This document shows, in pieces, positions 35,201 through 46,429 of a DNA stretch of 64,000 nt. The DNA comes from Monosporascus cannonballus (lineage: Eukaryota; Ascomycota; Sordariomycetes; Xylariales), in contig QJNS01000084.1 of the NCBI GenBank assembly GCA_004154925.1, positions 62,001-126,000 on the forward strand. The letters are read 5' to 3'. The stretch's first letter is position 1, and each line of letters opens with the position of its first letter. Both the position numbers and the translations under genes were made by a program. The notes under the pieces are model-generated. The model worked only from the letters and a program-made list of their open reading frames with translations, searched no databases and was not told the origin of the DNA.

Positions 35201-38200
35201 ATGGAAAATAGTTTTCAGAATAAAATACGGATTATTTAAATATTTGGTCATATTAATAGGATTTATAAACGTATTAATAACTTTTTAACGGATAATAAAT
35301 TATATGCTATAAAAATACTTCGATATTTTCGTCGTTTGCTATCTTAACGATATTTTCATCTTTTTAAAGATAAAAAAAATATACGTAAAATATATTTATA
35401 AAGTTTTTTAAGTTTTATAAAACGCAAAGTTACTTGTTAACGCAAAAAAGAATTAATTCCATATATAAAAAGTAAAATATCTAAAACATATTATCACCTT
35501 AAAACATATTAGAATAAATCCCAAAAAAATTATTGCAATTACAAAATAACAAACGCCAATAATAATTAAAAAGGTATAGGCATTCCTTAAATTCGCTAAT
35601 TATTATAAGAAGTTTATTCGAAACTTTAGCAAAATAATTATACCCTTAACAAATTTTACGAAAAAAAAAGAATTTAAATAAATGCCAGATACGAAAAAAG
35701 TATTTTAAGTTATTAAGGATACGATTATTAGCGAGCCAATATTAATTATATACGATTTAAACTGTTTCGTTAAATTAAAAACTAATATTTCGGATTACGC
35801 ATTAAACGTAATAATCGGACAACGAAATAATTAAGGTAAATTGCACCTTATTACATTCTTTTCGTACAAATTAAAAGAAACCAAACTTAATTACGGTATT
35901 CCAAATAAAAAGTTTATGGCCATTATTATAGCATTTCGGGAATTTAGGTATTTTCTAAAAAGAAATTTGCACTAAGTTAAGGTTTATATAAATTATTAAA
36001 ATCTTACCCGATTTATTACGACCAAAAAGCTTATAAAATAATAATTAAAATATGCAGAAAAATTGGCGAACTTTGACTTCGTTATTATTTACAAAAAAAA
36101 ATTAGAAAACGGCAAAACAAATATTTTAAGCAAACGACCAGACCTCGAAAAGAAATTGGTTAAAATTAGCCATACAATTTTTGATACTATTATAAAAAAA
36201 TATTTACGCTTACGACAAATTGCGACGATTTGGGTAATACCTAGCGATATACATCAAAAAATCCAATAATATAATAATAATTTCCTAGCAAACCAAAAAA
36301 CGGACAAAATATAAGTTCCAGAAAAATACCAGAAAAATTTAATACGAAAAATATACGAACATTAATTATATGGACATTTAGAGATTTATAAAACCCTAAA
36401 AAAACTTTAACGCATATATTTCTTTTCTAAAATAAAATTAATAGTACAGAAAATTATACGGCAATACGATATTTGCGCCAAAGTAAAGGTTCGACGACAT
36501 AAACCATACGGAAAATTACAATTATTACCAATTACAAAACGACCATAATATTTAATTATATTCGACTGTATTATTAAGCTTCCTATATCAAAAATTCCAG
36601 TTACGGAAATATATTACGACAGCATTTTCGTAATAATCGACCGATTTACGAAATTTTCTTATTTCTTATTATATTATAAGGACATAAATACCGAACAACT
36701 GGTATACATTTTCTTTAAACACATTTTTAACATATACGGATTACTAATAAAAATTATATCAAATAAAGGATTAACATTTGTATTTAAGTTTTGGCAAGGC
36801 CTTATGGCATAAATCGGCTTAAATTATAAATTATTTAACGCGTTTAAACCTTAAATAAATAAATAAATAAAACAAATAAATTAAATTTTAAAAACTTATT
36901 TACGATATTATATTAATTATGAACAAAATAATTAGGTTGAAAAATTAATAATTATATAATTAATTTATAATACTAGTTATTACAAAAATATTAAAATAAT
37001 ATTTGCGAATACAAATTTTGGTTTTATTTCAGAAATTTACAAAAAAATACGCAACGACGGTCCAATTAATATTAAAGCAATCTTTACGTTAAAACAATTA
37101 CGATAACTGTATTAAAAAAATAAAGATAAAATTAGAATTCGTACGAAATCAAATAAATAATATTATAACCAAAAAAGGTTAAAGAAACTAATTTTCGAAA
37201 AAGGGGAGATAATTTTCTTTGCCACAAAAAACATTTAAACAAAACGACCTAGCAAAAAACTTAATTTTAAATATATCGGCCTATATAAAATCGCCAAGAA
37301 AATCTCAGAAAATAATTACTAATTAGAACTTTTACCAAAAGTTAAATTCCATTCAATTTTTCATATTTCCTTATTTAAGTTAACAGCAAATATAATCAAA
37401 GTACATATGGCATAAAACGATATGGAAGTAAAAGACGAACAGGCATATAAAATAAAGAAAATCCTTGATATGCGAAAATAAAATGGACTTATTTAGTATC
37501 TAATTAAATAGAAAAAATACCTAAATTCCGAAAATACCTGAGAACCCGCCAAAAATCTTATTAGCGCTTAGCGCCTATTAAAAAATTTTTACTAATAACG
37601 GCAGAACTACCCGAAATAATGGCATTTTAATTTACGAGATCTACGGAGGAAAACCTTTAATCCACCGCATTTTAATTAATAATGTCCACCCTTTTTAAGG
37701 CCTAAACCTCGATTACGGATTCCGATTTTAATTACGTAAAGTCGTTAAAATTATTTAAGGATTAAAAGGTACGATTAATAAATTTTATATCTTAAAATTA
37801 ATAATATTAACGCTAACGACGTATGCGAAAAAAACGTACAAAAATTTCGGACAAAGATTTTTCGGCCGTTAACTTTTTTTCTTTTAATTTTTTCGATTTT
37901 GCGATATGGCGATTAATTATGGAAATAAGGATTCCTGTTCCGTTATACGAACGATCTTGACGGACATATTCCTTATAACGAAAAACCCCATTTATTATTT
38001 GGCAATTAAGTTGCCGAACAAAACAAAAAGAACAAAATATTACGTTAAAACCTTCGAATTTAATTAAATTAGCTAAAGCAAATCCTTATTCGGATTTGCG
38101 AAAACGACGTTTGGACATACTAAAAAACATATTAAAAGTATGTAAAAAAAACTTACCAAGAAAAAAGAAATCTTAGGGACAAGATTTTGGGAAAAAGAAA

Positions 38201-38204
38201 ATCG
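32246..38204 (+). mobile_element. GyA-3: Ty3/gypsy body in plus orientation, RIP-mutated
   Basis: The plus strand shows, in order: gag-like sequence (to about 33,900); reverse transcriptase at about 35,020-35,560, recognisable by DYRQLND, LPLI, the WKxxFR block and a catalytic box Tyr-Leu-Asn-Asp (about 35,338); RNase H to about 36,110; integrase at about 36,290-37,250 with YGHLEIYKTLKKL and VIIDRFTKFSYF blocks; and a chromodomain-like tail at about 37,440-37,560 with IKKIL and SENT(W). Gln and Trp codons have become stops and Asp has become Asn in the catalytic box. It ends with a polypurine tract (38,189-38,204). Together with GyA-4 it splits the copia element. Confidence 0.85.
37561..38118 (-). 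pseudogene. Antisense frame in GyA-3: Zn2Cys6-type cluster plus coiled coil, 186 codons
   Basis: Minus strand, starting at the ATG at 38,118 (MSKRRFRKSE) and followed without frameshift to the TAA at 37,561. Residues 29, 32, 39, 48, 51 and 58 have the spacing C-x2-C-x6-C-x8-C-x2-C-x6-C of Gal4-type zinc clusters. The first three are Cys; the last three are Tyr (TAT), each one RIP transition from TGT. Between the cysteines lie Arg/Lys/Gln residues as in DNA-binding clusters. A Lys/Glu/Leu-rich helical region follows (residues about 70-110). Nearly all internal stops are TAA or TAG where CAA or CAG would fit. It lies between the integrase chromodomain and the 3' LTR, antisense to pol, exactly as in GyA-2, although the two proteins differ strongly in sequence. 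Confidence 0.75.
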
Positions 38205-38616
38205 TATTACGACCTAACAAGCCACGGCCTCCAGAAACGGTCGCAACGAAAAAGGCCAAAAAAACTATGTAAATCAGGTGACGTAATAAATTACCAACTT
38301 ACTGGTGGTAAGCCAATAAACCAGATCACCAACTTACTAATAGTAAGCCAGTAAGCCGGATTACCAACTTACTGGTAATAATCCAGCTAAAGAAAAAAGA
38401 TATATATGCCTACTAATCCCACAACCTAAATAACTTCAGCTTCCAATATTTACTAATACCAAATACTTACAATATAACATCGTTACCCAAGGCACCTTTG
38501 GCATTACGAGACGTAATACGTTACTATATCTATTGCTCAGATTCCCACGATATTTCTGCTAACATAAACCCGTCGACTTAAGGTTTAATAGTTGGTTAAA
38601 CCGCCTAGCCGTCACA
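38205..38616 (+). repeat. 3' LTR of GyA-3, 412 bp, with 35-bp tandem repeats
   Basis: Reads from TATTACGACC to TAGCCGTCACA with the GyA ends. The core holds three tandem 35-bp units starting at 38,293, 38,328 and 38,363 (consensus begins ACCAACTTACTGGTAATAAG), the last one partial. The right half (38,470-38,616) is nearly identical to the unmutated parts of the solo LTR at 14,339. The right flank is TTTAG, which does not match the CTAGC at the left of GyA-3. Confidence 0.88.
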
Positions 38617-41600
38617 TTTAGGCCGATTTGTACTATAAGGCTTTGCCAAAACTTAGATTCAAATAATTATTTTTTCGTTTAAAATAATTTCTATTAGTAA
38701 TCCGTATATGTTAAAAATATGTTTAAAGAAAATATGTGCCATTTATTCCGCATTTGTATTTTTATAATATAGTAAAAAATAAGAAAATTTCGTAAATCGA
38801 TCGACGATTACGAAAATACTTTTATAATATATTTTTATGGTTGGATTTTTTTAATATACGAAATTTAATCACAAAGTTAAAAATAATTAAATATCAAAAT
38901 TATTTTGTAATTAATAATAACTGTAATATTCCGTATAGCTTATATCGTTAGGTTTTCGTTCTGGTATAAATATCGTATTGCTATATGATTTTTTATATTA
39001 TTAATTTTATTCTAAAAAAGGAATATGTATGTTAAAGCCGTTTTAAGGTTTTGTAAATCTCTGGATATCCGTATAGCTAATATTCGTATATTTTTCGTAC
39101 TAAACCTTTCTGTTATTTTTTTAGAATTTGCATCTTGATTATTTTTTGGTTTTTTTAAGAAACCGTCGTTATATTGCTAAATCTTTTAGTATATATCAAA
39201 GGGTGCTGCCCGAATTGTCGTAATTTATTACGGACGTAAATATCCTTTTGTAATAATATCGAAGATTATATAACTGACTTTTACTAATTTCTTTTCGAAA
39301 TTTAGCCGTTTACTTAAGGTATTTGCTTTATTGTTTTTTGAACATTTTTTATAAATAATAATGAAATCGAAATTCACCACTTTTTCTACGTAACAAAATT
39401 ATCGTTCTGTAAATTTCTTAATCATAATAAATCGGGTAAGATTTTAATAATCTTTATAAACCTTAATTTAGCATAAATTTCTCTTTAAGAAATACCTAAA
39501 CTTTCGAAATGCTATAATAATAGCCATAAATTCCTTATTTGGAATACCGTGATTAAATTCGATTCTTTTTAATTTATACGAAAAAAATACAATAAAGTAT
39601 AATTTGTCTCAATTATTTCGCTATTCGATCATTACGTTTAATGCGTAATCCGAAATGTCGGTTTTTAATTTAACGGAACGGTTTGGATCGTATATAATTA
39701 ATACTTGTTCGTTAATAATTGCATTCTTAATATTCTGAAATAGTTTCTTCGTATTTAACATTTATTTGAACTTTTTGTTTTCGTAAAATTCGTTAAAGCT
39801 ATAATTATTTTAATAAAGTTTCGAATTAACTTCTTATAGTAATTGGCGAATTTAAGGAATACCTGTATTTTTTAACTATGGTTAATGTCTATTATTTTGT
39901 AATTGCAGCGATTTTTTTCAGGTTTAATTTAATATGTTCTAGGATAATAATATGTCCCAGACATTTTATTTCTTATACGTAAAATTCATTTTTTTATTAT
40001 TAATAAATAACCTTGCATTTTGTGAAGCTCAAAGAACTTTATAAATATATTTTATAGGCATTTTTTCCGTTTTTAAAAAGATAAAAATATCGTCGAAATA
40101 GCAAACGACGAAAATATCAAAGTATTTTAGTAATATAGGGTTTTCTAGCCGTTAAAAAGTTACTAGTACGTTCGTAAATCTCATTAATATAACCAAATAT
40201 TCAAATAATCCGTATTTCGTTTTAAATGTTATTTTTTATTTATATCGTTTTTTTAATTTTAATAAGGTTATATCCATTTTTGAAATCGAATATTATAAAC
40301 TATTTAGCTCCGTAAAATCGATTTTTTATTTCCGTAATTAAAGGTAATAATATTCGATATTTAATAATAATATTATTTAGTTGTCGATTATTAACTATAA
40401 ATCGTAATTTCTTATTTTTTAAGTATAAAAATTATAAGATATTGTAAAAGGTTTCACCTGAGTGGTCTGCAATCAGTTGCTAATGAAAGTTTATTTTTTA
40501 GTTAAAAAGAAAAGAAAGAGAAGATGAAAATATAGTTATATATATTCGCATATAAGGCGCTGCGCTAATGCTGCTTGGTACCCGCGTTTATCCGGTGCTC
40601 CATAATAGAGCTCCATACAGCCCCATCACAGATATCCTACTAATGATTTCGAAAATCGAATCTATTTTTTCTATAACCGATTTTCCAGGTATTCTTTAAA
40701 AATACGTAATTGGTTTTCGCTAAAATTATAAATGGGGTAAAACTTCGTCGAATATCCTTTTTTAAAAATTATGTCATAAACCTATTTATTATATTTTAAC
40801 AATTTCATATCGAATTCCTTTTTAAAAAAACTATTGGTATTTGTAATATTATAATAACATATTAATCAAATCTTTTAATTTTTTGAGTTATTGTTTTAAA
40901 TCGTTCTTTAAGTACTTTAATTTCGCTTTGATAATAATAATACGTGGTATTTTTCTTTAATACCCGTATTTTTTATATCTTGTCTTTTTAGATAATAAGG
41001 TTTCTGTCGTATTCTTATGCCTATATTTGTCGCTATTATCGATTAAATATTAAAATTTTAATTTTTTTAATTTGCTAATAAAATATAAAACGAACCTTAC
41101 TTAATTAATCTCTTTATTAATTCAGATTCCGTATTAGCGTATTTATAGTAATCTTAAGATTATATAGTAATTGTTAAATAAAATAATATCGAAATTAATT
41201 ATTTAATATCGTCCTTAGACAAAAATCTCGAAATAATTAATTTTGCGTATGATTTTTCCGTTATTGTAAACAAATTCTTAACTTTCGGTATTCGTTATTA
41301 TATAAGGTTTTAACTTATATCTTTATAATAATTTAAACTTATTAACTATATTTGGTACAATATAATTCCCGCGTAAAGTTCCGTAATTTATTATTATAAT
41401 ATATTAATGCGTTCTGATTGGTATGTTTAAAGTAATAAAATTATTAACGGCTTTTATCGTTATATTTAAAGCCCTTTTTAAAAATCATTTTTAATTCCTT
41501 TAGATTTCGTTATTTTATAGCTTTTTTATAGGTAACTTTTTTCTTTTAACTTTTTTTCGAATTTATCGAGCTTTATGTATGTTTTTTTGTTTAATGTATT

Positions 41601-43507
41601 AAATTATTATATTTATCGTTATTACCGATATATTGTTCTTTTAAATCGTATTAATTATTTTTAATTCTGTTATAATTCTTTTTTTATCGAATAAATTATT
41701 TTCTTATATTTTTAATTATATCCTATTATACGTTATCTTAATTGTCGTTTTAAAACTTTTTTATAAATTAACGCATTTTTAATAACTTTTTTTTCGTAAA
41801 AATCTATCATAAATGCTAAATGAAAATGGAAATTCGTAATAGTTTTCTGGCAGTATTTTTTACCGTATATTAAATTAACTCTTTTTTCGTTTAGTAATTA
41901 TATTATTAGAAATCATAAAAGGGATTTTCTTACGGATATTAATTTTTTCGAGCTAGCTTTTTGCTTTAGCTAATTATTAATTATTTTTAAGGTTATAAAT
42001 CGAAAATATCGATATTATTATTTATTATTTTTATATTTCCGATACGGTTTAGAAAATCGAATCCTTTATAGTATATACGAGTAATCCGTCCGTAAATATA
42101 TTATTTCCTTTTTTTATAATTAGGATATTTTTCTCGTCGATAATATATTGTATATATTTTGCCGTATTAAGCAGGGGTTCCGTATTAAACTTTTTTTTAT
42201 TTAATTTTGGTATTTGCATAATTATTTTTATAATGTTTTTTATTATGTTTGTAATATTTTTTAAATTAGAGTTTTAGCTTTGGGTATTTTTTAGACCTTT
42301 CGCTATAAAGGACCTGGTATATATTTAGGCTAAATTATATTAATAGATTTGCCTTCGTTTCTCTGGTTTTTTTTTTTGAATTATCCTTTAAGTATAGGTT
42401 TCTAGTTATGTTGACGAGGTTTCTTAGGTACCTTATATTATATTACTTTATGTTTTATTTTATTGTAATTATAGCATTTGGTCTGGCCCCAGTCCTTTTT
42501 ATAAGTAGCTTTTAGTTCTATAGGTCCTGGTTCTATGCCGTAAGAAATGTTATTACGTTAAGAAACGTTGATATTAGCCGTATATCGGGGTTTGTTATTT
42601 TTTTTCCTTTGGTACCTTCAATACGCCAAATGTATTGTCGATCGTCGATTTTGACCGCTATAACGATATAATCCGATAAATAATTAGGCCGATTAAGTTT
42701 AAAAAACTTTTTTTATATTTTTTAATGTGTCAAAAAACTTAGTTATTAATATTTTTTATCCTTAATTTAATTCAATTATTAATTAAATTTATATTGTACC
42801 GTAATTAAATACGGATTTCTTATTGTAATTATTAAATTTATATTTCTGCTTTTATTTCTTTGTTTATTATTCTTAAAATATTTAGTAATATTTATTCGAA
42901 TTATTCGTAATCGTTATAAATTTGCTTTATTTCCGAGTTTGTTTTTTAATTAATAAGGTAACGTATTTGTTTATAATAACTTCGAATTAAATAATTATAT
43001 TTCCGGTAAATCGTTCGATTACAAATTTAATTCGTATAATAAACGTAATAAATCGAATAAGAAAATATTTAAAATATATTCGGCATTAAATTAAAAATAT
43101 TTACAATTTGGTTAAAGTTTTAACGAAAAATTCTGGCTTAAAAGGCTTAAAATATTTTCTTAATTCCTTAATAATATTTAATTGAATAATCTAGTTTATT
43201 TAAAAAGGTTTTCCGGTTTTAGGAGCTTTTTTTTTTCTCTTAGGTTTTATATAGGCGGCTTAAAAGCACGTTATAAAATCGTTATCATCTTTTTTAAGTT
43301 AAATAATGCGTTCGTTTATAGTATTAAAGGGTTAAAAAAATTTCTCGTGAAAAAAGCGAAATTTTTCCTTTTTTTTCTCGGATTCTATTCTAGTATCCGA
43401 GTAATCAAGGATTTGGTAAATAGGCTGTTCGGGTTACTTGCTAATTAATATATTGTCGGCGATATTGCTCAAAGACTAACGGTATTATTTAATAAGAGCT
43501 TATAACG
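38617..43507 (-). mobile_element. GyA-4: Ty3/gypsy body in minus orientation, 3'-truncated
   Basis: Homology with GyA-2 begins at 38,617 (equivalent to about 17,667) and runs in the same minus orientation to the LTR at 43,508, so the 3' LTR, antisense frame and integrase C-terminus are missing at the junction with GyA-3. Reverse transcriptase/RNase H sequence lies at about 39,360-40,400 and gag-like sequence at about 41,900-43,400. It is heavily RIP-mutated and interrupted at 40,443 by a solo LTR of another family. The plus-strand frame at 43,182-43,448 is antisense of gag and not credible as a gene. Confidence 0.82.
40438..40635 (-). repeat. Solo LTR of a fourth family (40,443-40,630) with GATAT duplication
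   Basis: A 188-bp insert, TGTAAAAGG...CCATCACA on the plus strand, is flanked by GATAT on both sides (40,438-40,442 and 40,631-40,635). It has essentially no RIP damage, against a ruined host. The minus-strand reading (TGTGATGGGGC..., a TATATA stretch, then a pyrimidine-rich CTTCTCTTTCTTTTC tract) looks like an LTR promoter/leader, so I place it on the minus strand. I see no other copy in the window. Confidence 0.9.
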
Positions 43508-43825
43508 TATAACGGCTAAACGGTTTAATTAATTATTAAACTTTAATTATACGGGTTTATATTAATAGAAATATCCTAAAAATTTAAGTAATAAATACAA
43601 TAATCGTATTACGTTTCGTAATTGCAAAAATATTTTAAATAACGATGTTATATTATAAATTGGTATTATTTAATTCATGGACATAATAAATATATATATT
43701 TTAATTTAGTTTACTGGCTTATTACCAATAAGTTGGTAATTTATTACGTAACCTGCCCCACCGCGCATTTGTGGTTAGGTTCTAACAGACCGTTTTTGAA
43801 GACCGTGGCTTGTTGAGTTATGACA
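43508..43825 (-). repeat. 5' LTR of GyA-4, 318 bp
   Basis: GyA ends (TATAACGGCT at 43,508, TTATGACA at 43,825). The core has a single copy of the ACTTACTGGTA-type unit found three times in the 3' LTR of GyA-3, so these two belong to the same LTR subtype. Its right flank, CGTAG, is followed by the copia RNase H. Confidence 0.82.
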
Positions 43826-44843
43826 CGTAGCTAAAACTGCTTCCTATTTGTTACGTTATTGTAAAAACTCTAACTTTACGCACCTTAACGCCATTAACGA
43901 AACTATTTTTTACGCTTATTCCATACGTACCTTAGCCCTGGAATTCGGAAATAAGGAAAATTTTAACGTACGATCGTTTTTATATATAAACAACGCCTTT
44001 TTCACAAATAACCCTAACCGGAAAAGCTCCCAGTGATTCGTATTATCACTTTTCGATGGCCCTATCGTATAAAGGGCTAATAAGTAAAACATAGTTACTA
44101 TTTCGAATACGAAAGCTAAGTTGTTAGCCTTATTGCAAACCCTTAAGAAAATCTTCTTTATGCTAAACCTATTTAAGGTTATTTATTGGCCTAGAACTAA
44201 AAGAGGACCGAGTTATCCAGGTGGACAATAAGCAAACGATATAGTTAGTTACTGAAAAAACTATACGTCTGATTACGAAACTGAAATACATTAATATCTA
44301 TAATTATTAGTTTCACGAAATTTACGTAATAGGAAAATTAAAGATCAAATAAAGGTTTATTAATGCCATAATAATTAACGGGCTTATAAAACCTTTAAAT
44401 CCTTAATAATATTAATAATTCGTCAAAATATTAAACTTTTAGGATATTACTTCAAGGCTGGAAAAAGCCTAGGAAATATTAATATATTCTTAGCGTTACC
44501 CAATAACGGAAAAATATTGCCTCCGTTTTTTTCTTATCGTTTTTTCCTTTACCGCTTTTATGCCTTTATCCTTAAATGATCTTAAAGGTAAGGTTAATAA
44601 GAAAGCTTTTTAATAAAGCTTCTGTAATTTAGTAATATAGCGTTAAATTATAATATCTAGAAGTATGGATTTAAATCTTATTAAAAGCTTCTGAGGTACG
44701 TTATAAAAAATGTTTTATAACGTACCTCCCCGACCTTTTATTTTTGTTTCTGCTTACTTTGAACTACCACGGTATTTCCTTTTCGGGCAGTTATTCAGTA
44801 TTATAAGGGCTTTAGCCGTTAGTTCCTAATAACTGGGGAGGTA
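43826..44843 (+). mobile_element. Copia element, 3' part: RNase H end and polypurine tract
   Basis: Plus-strand translation gives a copia RNase H: a degraded SxTKAKLLALLQTLKK stretch (the 'SSTEAExxAL' motif), then VQVDNKQTI (the 'DNQSAI' motif), TKLKYINIYNY ('TKHIDIRYH') and INGLTKPLN ('ADxLTKxL'). A purine run, GGGGAGGTA, directly precedes the 3' LTR. Together with 28,476-31,868 this is one copia element, but the roughly 0.7-1 kb reverse transcriptase is on neither side of the gypsy block. Confidence 0.82.
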
Positions 44844-45049
44844 TGTCAGACCTAGTAAAGCTAGTCAGCACTAGCGGGAATTACTTCCTGTACCCCTGGT
44901 ACCTTTTTCTCCCAGCTCCACCTGTATTTACGTGTATAAAAGGAGGGTTCGCTACCTTCACTTTCTAGCTAGGACCTTCTGGAGGTTAAGGCAACCTGTT
45001 AATACACTTTTCTTCAGTTATATGCTTCTGTGTGTGATGCAGGGTCTCA
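44844..45049 (+). repeat. 3' LTR of the copia element, 206 bp
   Basis: TGTCAGACCTAG...GGGTCTCA, the same length as 28,476-28,681 and less RIP-mutated. The five bases after it (TAGTA) do not match those before the 5' LTR (TCTGG), so there is no target duplication across the composite. Confidence 0.93.
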
Positions 45050-46048
45050 TAGTAGCTTGCGCCGCTACAACCCATCGGGAGCTCCGCACACGATGACTAT
45101 CGAACCTATTCTCCCGTCCCGGTGGAAATCCCTAGGCTACGCGCCGCTCCACTCCCACCGTTGACGACGGAATATCCTGGAAGTGGTTCTCCCTTGCTAG
45201 CTCATACTCGCGGTGCGAATTCAGCTTCTTCATGGATCGGCTTACGACCCTCTCTGGGCTAGCTAGGCGTGCACAGAGCGTTCCTGGGTGGAAGCATTTT
45301 TGCGGTACTGTGAGAAGGGTCCCTCCAGTATGGAATAGCCCAGATAATGAAAACGCCCGCATCGAAACAAGCCAGCGAAAGATATATTGCACCATCCTGG
45401 TCCTAGGCCTCTGCACTCCATGCCTCAAATACACGATTTCTCTTCTGCGGTGTGCCGATGACCTTTAAGCTTCATTGACTACAGTTTGCGAGTGGCTCTC
45501 TCCAGTCGAAGTACTTAAAGTCGAAACCACGATCAGCGGGCCGGATCTCACAGGACCCGTTCGAGATGGGAAGCTGAGGACAAGAGGTAGTCTCGTCGGT
45601 ATCAGTTAGAGAACCTGGAAAGGTCTGGTTTGTACACGTAAGCGTATACGTAATTATAAACGTCATATTTCTTTCCCACGACCTTCTATGCTTATATCAA
45701 TAGGCATGGCGTTATACTTGATATTGTGGTAAATCTTGGGTCTGAGGAATACTTATAAAGGTATTCATATCCCCCAGTTTGGTCGTCTAGTTCACTAGGT
45801 ATCCTTATATATATGTAACAAGGGAATAACTCTATACTGCTTTCCCCCCGTTTGCATCCATTTCCCTTTTTATCAGTCCCCTGACCTCCTAGAGTCGGCT
45901 TCGGCTTCGACTTCGACTTTTAAGCGACGATTGGCATACGTGGCGGCACGCGAAGCTCGTCAACATCCTCGGTCTGTCACCACCGTCGATCTCTACTTGG
46001 GCGATTCACTGGAATAACTGACCTAAGCTCAGTTTCCTGTTTGTTGGT
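45050..46048. other. Non-repetitive stretch without a supported gene
   Basis: Balanced composition returns immediately after the copia LTR. Only short overlapping frames are present on both strands, and I recognise none. It could hold remnants of the gene interrupted on the left of the copia element, but I could not align them. Confidence 0.4.
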
Positions 46049-46167
46049 GTCACAGTTAAGCTGATGGGAAGATAGGTTGCATATGGTGTGGAAAGCGATG
46101 ATTGTCTTGTCACAGTTAGGCTGATCGCGAGAAAAGGTTGCATAGAGTGTGGGAAGTGATAATTGTC
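46049..46167. repeat. 60-bp tandem duplication
   Basis: TGTCACAGTTA(A/G)GCTGAT starts at 46,049 and again at 46,109; the two units agree along most of their length, including the words AGGTTGCATA and GTGTGG(A/G)AAG. Confidence 0.85.
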
Positions 46168-46429
46168 TGACTAGAATTGAGCTCCAAGGAGCGGTAGCTA
46201 GGAAGCTCTCTATATACTGTGGGAGCGCCGGAATAAGGTTCTTCCGGGTGCTGTGGAGCTTGATGACTAACACAGATACCCCTATTCCACGACATGTCTG
46301 ATTAGAATGGGCCCTAAGGAGTGGTGGCTAGGAAGCTCCCGATAGATATACTGTGGGCTCTCCGGAATAAGGCTGTTCCGGGATTCTTGGAGCTTTGATG
46401 ACTAACAGAGCTACCCCTATTCTATGACA
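46164..46429. repeat. Tandem pair of LTR-like 131/135-bp units
   Basis: Two directly adjoining copies, 46,164-46,294 and 46,295-46,429, each begin TGTCTGA(C/T)TAGAAT and end with GACA, and share GGTGGCTAGGAAGCTC, CCGGAATAAGG, TTCCGGG and TGATGACTAAC words. TG...CA ends suggest very short LTRs of a miniature retroelement (TRIM-like) without internal sequence, or a simple tandem duplication. Flanks (ATAAT, GTTGG) do not match. Confidence 0.75.

Noticed and set aside
38293..38392. Possible CRISPR-like array of 35-bp units
   Set aside because: The units are directly adjoining tandem repeats without spacers, lie inside a retrotransposon LTR and occur in a eukaryotic context.
45132..45468. Overlapping 78- and 100-codon frames right of the copia LTR
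   Set aside because: No recognisable motif, no splice structure, and both strands are equally open, so neither can be supported as a gene.
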